Origin: Shinella sp. UYSO24
GTDB lineage: Bacteria > Pseudomonadota > Alphaproteobacteria > Rhizobiales > Rhizobiaceae
Direction of reading: 5' to 3'
Length of the DNA: 64,000 bases
NCBI GenBank assembly: GCA_902167985.1
Contig: CABHNZ010000012.1
Location: forward strand, 124,001-188,000
In this document: positions 1 to 11,785 of the stretch, one piece after another
Layout of the letters: every line of letters starts with the position of its first letter
Numbering within the stretch: the stretch's first letter is position 1
Program-made: the position numbers and the translations under genes
Notes under the pieces: model-generated
The model's input: only the letters and a program-made list of their open reading frames with translations
Told to the model about the DNA's origin: nothing
Database searches by the model: none

Positions 1-1101
1 CGGGGATCAGGTCGCCCTTGGCCTTGCGGTCATATCCGGTGTCGAGGACGAGCGGTGCCTTGTTGCCGCGCATGCAGACATTGTCGAAGGTGACGTTCTC
101 GACGATGCCGCCTCGGCTTCGGTCGCTCTTGATCCTGAGGCCGTTGGTGGTGCCGTCCAGCGTCATGTCGCGGACGAGCACGTCGCTGACGCCGGACTGG
201 ATCTCGCTGCCGATCGACATGCCGTGGCCGGAATAGAGGTGATTGTCGAGAATGCTGACATGGGCGGTCGGGCCGCCGCTGCCGGCCTTGATGGCGATAT
301 TGTCGTCGCCGGTGCGAATGAAGCTGTGGGCGATCGTCACGTCGGTCGCAGCCGCCGGGTCTATGCCGTCGGTGTTGCGGGCCGTTGCCGGCGTATCGAT
401 CCGGATGCCCCAGATCGTGGCGCCCTGATGCCGTTCATGAAGATATGAAAATTCGGCGCATCATGCAGGGTGATGCGGTAGAGCGTCAGATCGTGGCCGC
501 CATTGACCTGGATGAGGCGCGGGGCATTCTGGTTCAGGTCCTCGCGCTGTGCCCGCCGGGCGAGCTGCCACCAGGTCTCGCTTCCACCCTTGATCGGCCG
601 GTCTCCCTGTCCGTCAATCACGCCGTCGCCGACGATTGCCGCGTTATCCGCATTGGTGAGGCTGATGAACGGCAGGCATCCGCCGCCCTGTTTGGCCAGC
701 GTGCCGCAGGTTCCCTTGCCGCGATCATAGGCGGTGGCATCCGTCGATGCAGCCAGTGTCGCGCCCTTGTCGATCCAGAGTGTGACACCCGACGGGATGG
801 AAAGCGGGCCGGAGACGAAGCGGTTGCCATCGGCATCGGCGTCGAGGCGAACGGCGGCCCCCGGCCGGCAGGCGGTGAGGGCATCCTGAATGCGCTGTCG
901 GTCGCCGCCTGCGGCCGGGGCATCGCCAAGACCGGCAACCGGCTTCAACTCTGCGCAGATCGAGGTTGGCAAGCCGGGCTCGCTGACATGGCGGCGATCG
1001 CCCTGCGCATTGGCCGCATCAGCCAGGCCGGTATGGAGGCCGATCAGAACAAGACCGGCGGAGAATGCGGCCGTATGGCGTAGAGGGCGTGGGCGTCTCA
1101 T
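1..1101 (-). CDS. GH28 polygalacturonase (3' end beyond window, one frameshift)
   Basis: The product is a secreted glycoside hydrolase family 28 enzyme, the family that cleaves galacturonan in pectin. The start at 1101 (MRRPRPLRHT) follows a GAGGAA ribosome site and begins a signal-peptide-like segment with a hydrophobic core and ADAANA. The beta-helix core carries the four family motifs: NTDG (in RNTDGID), the DD pair (GDDNIAIK), GHG (GHGMSIGS) and RIK. The reading frame breaks near 427. Adding one base to a C run in the coding strand turns NGIRAP into NGIQGATIWG and joins both halves. The C-terminus lies outside the window. Family assignment is secure from the motifs; pectin as the natural substrate is inferred. 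Confidence 0.85.
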
Positions 1102-1357
1102 GGTTCCTCGATGCGGCAGAAAGGGAGAGGGAATAAGAAAAGGGAAGCAGAAGAAAAGCGTATCGATCGGGAGGTCGCACCGGTTCGTGGTGTTTCTCGG
1201 GCAGAGGAGCGGGCTGATCGCGAAAAAATGCGATTTCAATAAAATTGGAAATATCCGGCTAAGCGTCCGGAAAACGTCGATCCCTAGAGTGTGCCAATAA
1301 CGAACAGGTGGCCGGCACGCATATGGTGCCCGTGACCGATAACGAGGGTTCGAGGGC

Positions 1358-1660
1358 ATGATCAGGAAGCTTATCATTTCGGCGGCCATTCTGACCGCTC
1401 TCATCGTCAGCAAGGAATCGCATGCGGCAGGCGTTGGCGGACTGGCGCGGGATCTTGCCGTCAACTCCGTTCTCGCCACGCAGATCCATGGCGGGCATTC
1501 CCTGCCGGACGCCGGCATGGACCCGGTTCAGGATGTCGATCGCATGACGACCGGCCAGGTGGCCGATAGCGATCTCGACCTCGTGCAGGATCCGGGCGCG
1601 ATGACGCCTGCTGCAGACATCCGCCTGCCGTTTGCGATCACCCTGTTTCACCCGTTCTGA
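1358..1660 (+). CDS. small putative exported protein, unknown
   Basis: This 100-residue ORF begins MIRKLIISAAILTALIVS, a clear signal-peptide pattern with a likely cleavage after SHA near residue 24. The mature part of about 76 residues is acidic and rich in Asp, Met, Gln and Val, with no motif I recognise. It is divergent from the polygalacturonase gene and lies before purA. A GAGGG-like sequence just upstream of ATG supports the start. It may be real because of the secretion signal, but I know no family for it. Confidence 0.45.
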   Translation: MIRKLIISAAILTALIVSKESHAAGVGGLARDLAVNSVLATQIHGGHSLPDAGMDPVQDVDRMTTGQVADSDLDLVQDPGAMTPAADIRLPFAITLFHPF

Positions 1661-3264
<1,604 letters not shown>

Positions 3265-3324
3265 TGTCCAGAATTGATTAACCATTCGGCCGCGCTTTGC
3301 GCCGGCATTCATGAGAAAGTGCTG

Positions 3325-5926
3325 ATGGCTGATTTTGTAGCGGTGATCCGCCGTGCTGTCGACGGTCTGGCGACGAATACGCCGGAGACGCGCGCCAAAG
3401 TGTATGACAAGGCTCGCGGCGCCGTACAGCGGCAGCTGGAGAACATGAAGCCGCGCCCGCCGGAGGATATGCTTCGGCGGCAGATGGACAAGCTCGAAGC
3501 TGCCATCGTCGAAGTCGATAGCGAACATGCCGAAGCCCTGCCGGATCCGGTCGAGAGCGCTGCGCCTGTCGTTGCTGCAATTCCCGTCGAAGAGGCACCG
3601 GTCGAACAGTCACCGGTCTACGAGCCTGTCGCGGAAGAGGTTCATGAGCCGGCTGCTGAGGATCATGAAGTCGATGCTCATTCGGCCCATGCTCATCCGG
3701 CCGAAGCCGAGGTTGCGCAGGACGAGCCGGAATATCACGCACCTGCCTATCAGGCTCAGGCCGAGGAAGCTCACGTAGAGGATGTGCCGGCCGAAGAGCC
3801 TGAGGCTGCCGTCTACCTCGAAGAGCCTGCCGCATATCATGAAGAAGCGGTCGCCGAAGAGGCCGAGCCGCAGGCACATCCCGCTTACGAGCATCCGGCA
3901 GAGCCGGAATGGGTTCATGCGCCCGTCGAGGCCGATCATGCCGTCGAGCCTGTCTCTGCTGGTCATGGTCACGCAGTGGAAGAGCCTGCGCAGGACGAGC
4001 GTTACGGCGACTGGCACGACGAAGAGATTGCCGCCCATCATCAGCCTGAAACGGTTGTCGAGGAGCCGCATCATCCGGCCGTCTCCTATGAGCAGCCCGC
4101 CGATGAATGGCACGCCGCTCCCCTTACGGCATCCCCCACCGCTCCTGCCACTGGCTCCCATACCGAGGCAGCACCTGCCGGCGAGTGGACCTGGGAGCAG
4201 GAAGCGTATCGTGACGAGCCCGCAGCCGGCGAAGCGCCTTATGCGGAACAGACGATTGCCGCGCGCGATCATGAAGCCCGTGCCGAGCAGTTCTGGGACG
4301 AGGTGCCGGAACTTCCGGCAGCCGGCCCGGTCGAGCCGATCCATTCCCATCACGCCGCTGTCGAGCCTGTTCAGCAGAGCGCCCATTTCGATGAAGAGCA
4401 GCATGCGGCAGCCGACACTGTGCGGATGCCGGCGGCTGCTTCGCTGCATGATGTCGGACATGCTGGCGTCGCACCGGCACGGCCTGACGCCGACGATCCG
4501 TTTGCCGATTATCTCGACAGCCTGCCGCAGGTGACACCGGCTGCCGGTGCTGCTGCTGCGGCCGTTGCTGGCGCGGCCATTGCCGGAGCTGCGGCTTCGG
4601 GCCATGCGGCATCGACCACGGCGCCTTCCGCTGTCAAGGAAGACGAGAAGGATCCGTGGAGCGATCTGGAAGACCTGATCGGCTACAATCGCGATCCGCA
4701 GGCCGCCAATAGCCCGGCTGCGGGCGTCGGTCCGCTTGAGGATGACGACGACAGTTTCATGGCTGCTCCGGCCAAGCCCTATCGGGCGACGCCGAAGAAG
4801 AAGCGCAGCTATGCGGGTCTCGTGCTTGGTCTCGCCGGCGTGGTCGTGTTTGCCGGCGGCGGTTATGCCGCCTGGATGAACCGTTCGTCGCTGACCGGCC
4901 TGTTCGGCGGGCTCACCGGTTCGGGCAGCAGCACGTCTGCGCCTGCTACATCGACACCGGCTGCATCCGGTTCTGCGGCTTCCGGCAACGGCAGCACGCC
5001 CGCGACGACGCCTGCCCAGCAGCAGGCTGCCAATACGCCGGCACCTGCCGCCAATGGCAGCTCGAACGGCGCTTCGGCCACCGCGCCCGTGGCGGCCGGC
5101 CAGAAATTCACCCAGCGGCTGATGCCGGATGGCACCGAGGTTGACGAAGGCCCCGGTGCAGCCGGTGGTCTGGCGCAGAATGCCGAGGGCCAGTCGGTTG
5201 CACAGCTGAATGCGCCGCCGGCAACGCCTGCGCCGGGAAGCCCGGCTGCTTCCGGTGCCGCTGCTACTCCGGCCCCAGCCCAAACCCAGACCCCGGCACC
5301 GGCCCCGAATGCTGCACAGCGCCTGCTGCTGCGAGCGGTGCAAACCCCGCGGCAAGCCCTGCTGTCGCCGGCCAGAAGATGTTCCTCTATGAGGAGCGTA
5401 TCGGCCAGGCCGCGCCGACGGCGATCGAGGGGACTGTCTCCTGGTCGCTGCAGCGCGAACCGGGTGCAAACGGCAAGCCGCCGGAGCCGGTCGTTCAGGG
5501 GCGCATCAGCGTTCCGGGCCGCGGCCTGACAGCGCTGATCACCTTCAAGCGCAATACCGATGCCTCGCTGCCGGCGAGCCATCTGGTGGAAATCGTCTTT
5601 GCCCTGCCGAAGGATTTCGAAGGCGGCGGTATCGACAGCGTCCAGCGCATCGCCATGAAGCAGACGGAGCAGGATCGCGGCAATGCACTGATCGCAGTGC
5701 CGGCCAAGATCACCGACGACTTCCACATGATCGCGCTCAATGACTTCCCGGATGCGCTGAAGACAAATATGGAACTCTTGAAGACGCGCAACTGGATGGA
5801 TATTCCGGTTGCCTATCGCAATGGCCGTCGCGCCTGTTCACCCTGCAGAAGGGACCGGACGGCGAGAAGGCATTCAACGATGCGATTGCCGAATGGGCGA
5901 CGATGGGACCGGCCAAGGGCGACTAA
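3325..5926 (+). CDS. large single-pass membrane protein with acidic low-complexity region (two frameshifts)
   Basis: A conserved N-terminal segment (MADFVAVIRRAVDG) is followed by about 400 residues extremely rich in Glu, Ala, His and Pro, in repeats such as EEPAxH. Next come one transmembrane segment (AGLVLGLAGVVVFAGGGYAA, near residue 495), an Ala/Pro/Ser/Thr linker, and a folded C-terminal part of about 190 residues that would be extracytoplasmic. The frame breaks near 5319 and 5836; one extra G and one extra C restore NAAQAPAAASGANP and RRALFTLQKGPDG and a stop at 5924-5926. ATG 3325 has a GAGAAAG site. Rhizobia carry similar genes after purA, but I know no function. The topology recalls a spacer-bearing envelope anchor. 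Confidence 0.75.
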
Positions 5927-5965
5927 TCGCTCAAGTCCATCCCTCTTCGACAAGGATCATCAGAA

Positions 5966-5996
5966 ACGGCCCGTACTTCAGACAAGTGCGGGCCGT
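5966..5996 (+). terminator. hairpin after the purA-linked membrane protein gene
   Basis: The arms ACGGCCCGTACTT and AAGTGCGGGCCGT (13 bases each, one G-T pair) surround a five-base loop. It lies 40 bases after the stop at 5926. There is only a weak T-run, so it may be a terminator or a stabilising 3' end. Confidence 0.55.
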
Positions 5997-6104
5997 CTGC
6001 GTTTGCGGCCGGTGGTCCGCCCGCCGTTCCAGCTGTTACCGCTGTCGCCTTGCGGGTGCATCATGTCGCGTTGACAACGCCCGCCTGTACCGCCAAGGAA
6101 GGCC

Positions 6105-6644
6105 ATGAGGTTCTTTCGGCAGATCATCGGCGACAGAATGAGCGGCGGCCCGCTGGCCGTGCTTCTCTGCGTGCTGATCGTGCTGCAGGGCCTGCTTGCC
6201 GACCGCACCATGGCGGCGATGGAAGCCATGGGGCCGGATCACGGCCAGATCATCTGCGGCTCGCATGGGGTGGAAAGCCTCGATCATGGCCAGCACGATG
6301 ACCATCTCGGCCAGGTTGGGCATAACGGCCATCAGCCAGCAGAACAGTCCCGCAAGGATTGCTGTCTTGCCGCCTGCCAGGTCGTGCAGGGTTTTGTCGC
6401 GGGGCTTGCCCAATCCTTTGTCGTCCTGGCCGATGGATGGCCGGCAAGCGGCGATGCCGATGTGCCGGTACTCGCCCAGAGCCATGTCATTGCGCGCAAT
6501 GTGCCCCTGTCGCTCGCGCGCGGGGCCCACCGTCTCACCTCTCCGTCTGAAAGCGGTCCGTTTCCGAGGCATAGGCGTTATCTGTGGCGCTACTACCCTT
6601 CCGGCCGGCTGCCGTCTCCTCATCATGGGGGCGGGCCTGACTGA
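6105..6644 (+). CDS. His-rich DUF2946-like hypothetical protein
   Basis: The protein starts MRFFRQIIGDRMSGGPLAVL, with a hydrophobic segment resembling a signal anchor. A region rich in His, Asp and Gly (DHGQHDDHLGQVGHNGHQ) follows, and then a DCCLAAC cysteine cluster. This arrangement resembles the DUF2946 group of small exported proteins often found beside copper- or iron-linked membrane genes. The last 35 residues look less natural, and another frame gives a tail (ARGPTVSPLRLK) more like the family, so a frameshift near 6530 is possible. The PepSY gene downstream supports a metal or redox context, which is inference. Confidence 0.5.
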   Translation: MRFFRQIIGDRMSGGPLAVLLCVLIVLQGLLADRTMAAMEAMGPDHGQIICGSHGVESLDHGQHDDHLGQVGHNGHQPAEQSRKDCCLAACQVVQGFVAGLAQSFVVLADGWPASGDADVPVLAQSHVIARNVPLSLARGAHRLTSPSESGPFPRHRRYLWRYYPSGRLPSPHHGGGPD

Positions 6645-6916
6645 AGGGATAGGTGGCAGAGAGACGCCATGCGTTGATCGGAAGCGGACCTGTCGTCTGT
6701 CGCTGGCCTCCTTCGGCTCTCGCTGAAAAAAGTGCCGGTGGTCAGCAGTTTTCAAGTCGACATGGTTGCAATGCGGACCGCCAAGCGGTGCCGCTCGGCC
6801 ATGCGTTGATCCGGAGACCTGTCTCATGTTGTCTGTTCTGCGCGCGCCTTGTCTGCCGCGCCATATTTGCCTGCCGCTTGCCCGTCTGCCATCGCATGCA
6901 GGGGGAGGGTGCTGCC

Positions 6917-8372
6917 GTGGCCTCTGAAACCATGAAGAGCGTCGAAAGGCGCGGACATGAGATGCAACGGGGTGAGGCGCTGTCGGCGCTGCGGGCTTTC
7001 GTCACCCGGCTGCATTTCTATGTGGGTCTGTTCGTCGGGCCGTTCATCTTCGTCGCTGCCTTGTCTGGCGTGCTTTATGTCCTGACGCCGCAGCTGGAAG
7101 ACTGGCTCTATCGCGACCAGCTCCGGGCCGAAAGCGCAGCACCTGCCCAGCCCCTTGCGGCGCAGATTGCGGCGGCGCGGGCGGCGGCCGGTCCGGCCGA
7201 CCGGCTGTTTGCCGTGCGTCCTGCGCCCAAGCCGGGGCTGACCACCCGCGTGATGCTACGCGGGCCACAGCTTGGAGAGTCCGAAAGCCGCGTCATCTTC
7301 GTCGATCCCGCCACGCTGGCGATCAAGGGCGACATGACGGCCTATGGCACGAGTGGCATCCTGCCCCTGCGCACCACGCTCGACTATCTGCATCGCAACC
7401 TTCTTCTCGGCGATGTCGGCCGGCACTATAGCGAGCTTGCCGCATCCTGGCTGTGGATCGCCGTTCTCGGCGGGTTGCTGCTCTGGTACTGGCAGAGACG
7501 GACCTGAAGCTTCAGGCGTCGCGCGTGCGGGGCGGGCGGGCGCGGCGGCTGCACAGCCTGATCGGCCTCTGGCTCGCCGTCGGCCTGCTGTTTCTGTCAG
7601 CAACCGGGCTTACATGGTCGCGCTGGGCCGGCAACAGTATCGATCTCTTCCGCAATACGGTCGGCTGGGTGACGCCGTCGGTCAATCTCTCCCTCAAGGG
7701 GCCGGCGGAGCCTTTGGGTGAGCATGCGGATCATCAGGCATGCCGGGCATGGTGGCGGCGCAGCCGGCGCCGGTGCTGCCCGAAGCGCCGCTTGTGGCGC
7801 AGGTGGATGCAGTCGTCGCTGCCGCCAAAGCGGGCGGGCTCGATGCTTCCATGCTGGAGATCCGGCCGCCTAAGGCCGAGGGGCAGGCGTGGCTCGTCAG
7901 CGAATATGACCGCCGCTGGCCGACGCAGGTGGATACGGTCGCGGTTGATCCGGCGAGCCTTGCGATCACCAGCCGGGCGGATTTTTCGACGTTTCCGATC
8001 ATCGCCAAGCTGATCCGCTGGGGCATCTATGCCCATATGGGCGTGCTGTTCGGGCTTGCGAACCAGCTGCTGATGGCAGCGATCGGTCTGGCGCTGATGG
8101 GGATGATTGCGTTCGGCTATCGCTCGTGGTGGGTGAGGCGGCCGGCGCCGGCTGCCTCGCCGCGCACGCTCGGCCGGGCATTCGGCCATCTGTCGGCCTT
8201 GTGGCAGGCGGGCATCGTGGTGGTGACGCTGGTTGTCGCGGTTGCCCTGCCGGTGATGGGGGCGAGCCTCCTCGTCTTCCTGACGATCGATCTGCTGCGA
8301 TCGGCCTTTGCCGAGATGGCGGCGGCCGACCGTCGTCATGGACGCCACGGATTACCGCCGGGCAGGGGGTAA
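6917..8372 (+). CDS. PepSY-associated multi-spanning membrane protein (two frameshifts)
   Basis: The protein matches the PepSY-TM family, whose members are linked to iron or siderophore metabolism. An N-terminal helix (LHFYVGLFVGPFIFVAALSG) is followed by a periplasmic PepSY-like part and the LHRNLLLGD and WLWIAVLGGLLLWYWQRR segments. A second half holds three or more helices. The frame breaks near 7500 and 7738; adding one G at each restores QRRDLKLQ and HQGMPGMVAAQP. The start is uncertain: GTG 6917 sits eight bases after GGGGGAGGG and is preferred, while ATG 6932 is the alternative. A palindromic terminator follows. A role in reductive metal uptake is only a family-level suggestion. Confidence 0.8.
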
Positions 8373-8400
8373 TCAGCGGATAATCTCGGCCGTCAAACGA

Positions 8401-8428
8401 AACAGCCCGCGGCATGCCGCGGGCTGTT
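8401..8428. terminator. bidirectional terminator
   Basis: A 28-base perfect palindrome has the arms AACAGCCCGCGGCA and TGCCGCGGGCTGTT. It lies between the convergent PepSY and rpoH genes, so it probably ends both transcripts. Confidence 0.8.
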
Positions 8429-8464
8429 CTTCATAGTGGGTCGGTCTGAAGCGGCGCTGCCGGA

Positions 8465-9367
8465 TCAGGCGTCGACGACGCGAAGGGCATTGGCCTGCGC
8501 CAGCGCTTCCTTCTGAACGGCATCCTGCACCTTTTCGAAGGCGCGGACCTCGATCTGGCGGACGCGCTCGCGGCTGATGTCGAATTCCGACGACAGCTCT
8601 TCCAGCGTTACCGGATCTTCGGCAAGCCGGCGGGCTTCGAAGATGCGGCGTTCGCGGTCGTTCAGGACACTGAGCGCCCGGCCGAGCATGCGGCGGCGGG
8701 TCTCCAGTTCGTCCTGCTCGATCAGCGTATCTTCCTGGCTGTCGTGGTCATCGACCAGCCAATCCTGCCACTGGCCGGATTCGCCCTCGCTGGCGCGGAT
8801 CGGTGCGTTCAGCGATGCGTCGCCGGTGAGGCGGCGGTTCATCGAGACGACCTCCTCCTCGGAGACGTTCAGCTTGGTGGCGATCTCCTTCACCTGATCG
8901 GGACGCAGATCGCCATCCTCGATGGCCTGGATCTTGCCCTTGAGGCGACGCAGGTTGAAGAACAGACGCTTCTGGTTGGCCGTCGTGCCCATCTTCACCA
9001 GCGACCACGAGCGCAGGATATATTCCTGGATCGAGGCCTTGATCCACCACATGGCGTAGGTTGCTAGGCGGAAGCCACGTTCCGGGTCGAATTTCTTCAC
9101 CGCCTGCATCAGACCGACATTGCCCTCGGAGACGACTTCGCCGATCGGCAGGCCGTAGCCGCGATAGCCCATGGCGATCTTCGCCACGAGGCGCAGATGG
9201 CTCGTCACCAGCTTGTGGGCGGCGTCACGATCCCCGTGTTCGGCATAGCGCTTGGCGAGCATGTATTCCTGCTGCGGCTCAAGCATCGGGAACTTGCGGA
9301 TTTCGTCGAGATAACGGTTCAGACCGGCTTCGCCGGCTGTAATGGAAGGCAAGGTATTCCGGGCCAT
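8465..9367 (-). CDS. rpoH: RNA polymerase sigma-32 factor (heat shock)
   Basis: This sigma-70-family factor directs core RNA polymerase to heat-shock promoters. The start at 9367 (MARNTLPSITAGEAGLNRYL) has AAGGGG upstream and gives 300 residues, the usual RpoH length. Region 2 includes the helix YAMWWIKASIQEYILRSW. The RpoH-box-like QKRLFFNLRRLK follows, and region 4 ends in ISRERVRQIEVRAFEKV. The frame is intact. Rhizobia commonly carry two or more rpoH copies, so this may be rpoH1 or a paralogue. In Escherichia coli the RpoH box is tied to FtsH turnover, so control by proteolysis is likely but not visible here. Confidence 0.95.
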   Translation of the reverse strand: MARNTLPSITAGEAGLNRYLDEIRKFPMLEPQQEYMLAKRYAEHGDRDAAHKLVTSHLRLVAKIAMGYRGYGLPIGEVVSEGNVGLMQAVKKFDPERGFRLATYAMWWIKASIQEYILRSWSLVKMGTTANQKRLFFNLRRLKGKIQAIEDGDLRPDQVKEIATKLNVSEEEVVSMNRRLTGDASLNAPIRASEGESGQWQDWLVDDHDSQEDTLIEQDELETRRRMLGRALSVLNDRERRIFEARRLAEDPVTLEELSSEFDISRERVRQIEVRAFEKVQDAVQKEALAQANALRVVDA

Positions 9368-9561
9368 AAAGCACCCCTTTCCGATCGTTGTCGGCTCCCT
9401 TATCTTTCCGAGCGTTTGTGTCTGCCGCCCATGCGGCGCTTCAGCTCTTCGTCCTGAAAGGCGAACCGAGAGGGTGCGGATCATTGCCGATCCCGCACCT
9501 CGTCACGTAACAGATAAGTACGGCAGGACGGTCATTCAAGGCCGGTTCAGGCGTGTTATAT

Positions 9562-9579
9562 CATTACAAATCTGTAATG
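9562..9579. repeat. short inverted repeat upstream of rpoH
   Basis: CATTACA and TGTAATG surround an AATC loop. It lies 195 bases upstream of rpoH and 17 bases after the methyltransferase stop. It has no T-run, so an operator or a weak 3' hairpin are both possible. Confidence 0.35.
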
Positions 9580-9595
9580 CCGGTTGTGCCGAATG

Positions 9596-10381
9596 CTATC
9601 GGTACACCCGTTCCGAGAGGCCTCGCATTCCTGCGTGTACCATCAATTCATAGACCATACGCCGGCCCATGGGATTGTTCAATCTTATCGCTGTCGAGCC
9701 CAGGAACTCCGTTTCCACCTGTTCGAAAGCGGCGAGATGGGCGGCGTTGCGGATCGCCTCCGTATAGAAGGCGTGAAATTCCGACCGGCAGACATAGGTC
9801 TTGTATTTGGTCATGCAGAAGGGCCGCAGGGCATCGTCGTGCTGGCGCAGGAAATCCGCGACGCCGATCGTGACCTCCGGCCATGCCGGGTTGAACGTGT
9901 CGTCGAAGGCGATGACGCCATGCGGGGCGAGCGTGCTGACGGCCAGGGCGGCATCCGACACGACATGATGCAGCATATGGCCGCCATCGATGCTGAAGAA
10001 GCGGGTCTGGCCGATCCTGTCGGTGATCTCCGATGGCGGGAGCGCCGTGCTGTCGCCGCGGATGATGAGGTTCTCGTCGATCGGCAGGCCCAGTCTTTCG
10101 CCGTTATCGAGAAAGCGGCGATACTGGGAGGGCGTGCCGTCCTCTTCGTCGTTGAGGTCGAAGAGATCGATCGCAAGCACCGGCTGGCGGGCGCCGGTGG
10201 CGGCCTTCATCAGAAAATAGGAACGGCCGTAGAAGACGCCGATCTCGGCCACGCCACCCTTGAGGTCGCGTTCGGTCTGGGTTTCGAGAAGGGTCAGAAA
10301 AACGAGTGCGTCGGGAGGATCAATATAACCTTCGACGGATTGAAGGTCGTTGAAAATGAATTTCCGGATATTCGCGTTCAT
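9596..10381 (-). CDS. class I SAM-dependent methyltransferase
   Basis: The 261-residue protein has a Rossmann methyltransferase pattern: the glycine-rich motif GGVAEIGVFYGRSYFLM, an acidic strand VLAIDLFDL, and FFSIDGGHMLHHVVSD followed by GVIAFDDTF. This is typical of the Methyltransf_24 type that acts on sugars, small molecules or surface polysaccharide parts. The motifs for SAM binding are present, but the acceptor cannot be told from sequence. It is co-oriented with and 228 bases upstream of rpoH. An 84-codon ORF abuts its start. Confidence 0.8.
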   Translation of the reverse strand: MNANIRKFIFNDLQSVEGYIDPPDALVFLTLLETQTERDLKGGVAEIGVFYGRSYFLMKAATGARQPVLAIDLFDLNDEEDGTPSQYRRFLDNGERLGLPIDENLIIRGDSTALPPSEITDRIGQTRFFSIDGGHMLHHVVSDAALAVSTLAPHGVIAFDDTFNPAWPEVTIGVADFLRQHDDALRPFCMTKYKTYVCRSEFHAFYTEAIRNAAHLAAFEQVETEFLGSTAIRLNNPMGRRMVYELMVHAGMRGLSERVYR

Positions 10382-10384
10382 TTC

Positions 10385-10639
10385 CTATGCGTCCTCCAGT
10401 GCCTGATGCCATGAACTGTGGGGTATAAGATCGATCCGCATTCCGGTTCCGTCCGCCGGAGAAAGCACATCTACGGAATCGCCTGTAGTATTGCGTGGCA
10501 GCAAGTCCGAGAAATGAAGCGAAATTTTGGCGATATCACGCGTCCGTGAATGTGATATATTGTCAAATCGCCAAGTAAAGAATTGCGCGAGCAAGGGATT
10601 ACCTTTTGGTCGCGCAAAAAGTGTTCGAATTCCGGACAT
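10385..10639 (-). CDS. possible small ORF before the methyltransferase
   Basis: This 84-codon frame (MSGIRTLFARPKGNPLLAQF) ends three bases before the methyltransferase ATG. It lies in a locally AT-richer stretch and has no family resemblance that I recognise. It could encode a small coupled protein, or be chance reading in a leader region. Without it the interval to rluD is a 349-base spacer with nothing else visible except a 13-base direct repeat (GGAGGGGTGGGCC) at 10700-10725. Confidence 0.25.
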   Translation of the reverse strand: MSGIRTLFARPKGNPLLAQFFTWRFDNISHSRTRDIAKISLHFSDLLPRNTTGDSVDVLSPADGTGMRIDLIPHSSWHQALEDA

Positions 10640-10730
10640 ATCGTGGCGATATGCGCGCGACGGTTGTCGGGTGCAAAACGTGACGGGGGAGGCCGTACAG
10701 GAGGGGTGGGCCGGAGGGGTGGGCCGAGGC

Positions 10731-11754
10731 TCAGTCGGCGAGCGCCTCGATCAGTTCCTGCATGTCTTCGGGGAGATCGGCCTCGAATTCCATCACCTCG
10801 CCGGTGCGCGGGTGTTCGAAGGCCAGAAGATAGGCATGCAGCGCCTGGCGGGGAAAGCGGCTGACGACGCTCTTTGCCGGTTCCGGCAGGAGGTTCGCCT
10901 TGGTCTTGAAGCCCGCCGCATAATCCACGTCGCCGATCAGCGGGTGGCCGATATGGGCCATGTGGACGCGGATCTGATGGGTGCGGCCCGTTTCCAGCCG
11001 GCATTCGATGAGGGCGGCCAGAGAGGTCGCATCCGGCTTTTCCTGGAAGCGCTGCATGACCTCGTAATGGGTGATCGCCTCGCGGGCGTCGTCCTTCAAC
11101 TCGTTCTTGACGGCCCGCTTGGTGCGATCCGAGCCGGACCGGCCAAGCGGAGCGTCGATCGTGCCGCGCAGGCCGCTCGGGCGGCCCCAGACGACGGCCT
11201 GATAGGCACGTTCCAGCGGGCCGGTGCGACCATGGTCGGCAAACTGGTCGGCGAGATGACGGTGGGCGATATCGTTCTTGGCAACCACCATGACGCCGCT
11301 CGTATCCTTGTCGAGCCGGTGGACGATGCCGGGACGGCGCACGCCGCCAATGCCCGACAGGCTGTCGCCGCAATGATGGATGAGGCATTGACCAGCGTGC
11401 CGGTCCAGTTGCCGGCGCCCGGATGGACGACGAGGCCTGCGGGCTTGGAGATCACGATCAGGTCATCGTCCTCGTAGAGAACGGTGAGCGGAATGTCCTC
11501 GCCCTTCGGCTCGGCGTCTTCCGGTTCGGGTAGTTCGATCTCGATGATATCGCCGGCAGCGATCTTCTTTTTCGGCTCCGTCACCGGCTTGCCGTTCAGC
11601 GCAACGGCGCCTGTTCGATGAGCGCCTTGATGCGATTGCGGGAGAATTCACCCTCAAGACGGCCTGTCAGCCATGCGTCGAGCCTGCCTGATGCGCCATC
11701 TTCGGCGGTAAGGACTTTTCTTGGCTCTCCGGCTTCGTTAAAGGGTTCGCTCAT
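10731..11754 (-). CDS. rluD: 23S rRNA pseudouridine synthase, RluD/RluA family (two frameshifts)
   Basis: RluD converts uridines of helix 69 in 23S rRNA to pseudouridine. The start at 11754 (MSEPFNEAGEPRKV) leads into an S4-like RNA-binding domain (RLDAWLTGRLEGEFSRNRIK). The catalytic domain has the HRLDKDTSG motif with its active aspartate, then RAYQAVVWG and GRTHQIRVHMAHIGHPLIGD. The frame breaks near 11607 and 11384; one extra G and one extra C restore EQGAVALNGK and VNALIHHCGD. The gene is divergent from the next membrane-protein gene, with 31 bases between their starts. RluD is more likely than RluC because the S4 domain and length match, but paralogy cannot be excluded. Confidence 0.9.
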
Positions 11755-11785
11755 TCACCTATCCAATGTCATGCAAGGACGCTAC

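Noticed and set aside
3278..3285. TTAACCAT CtrA half-site upstream of the purA-linked membrane protein gene
   Set aside because: An isolated octamer is expected by chance about once in this window at this base composition, and no second half-site is nearby.
3610..5469. Long minus-strand ORF (about 619 codons) opposite the purA-linked membrane protein
   Set aside because: It is antisense to a low-complexity GC-rich gene, with Arg/Gly-rich unnatural composition and no motifs. The plus-strand frame has a ribosome site, a helix and a conserved end.
10700..10725. 13-base direct repeat GGAGGGGTGGGCC in tandem
   Set aside because: Only two copies in a GC-rich spacer with no further structure; not enough for a CRISPR, integron or regulatory call.
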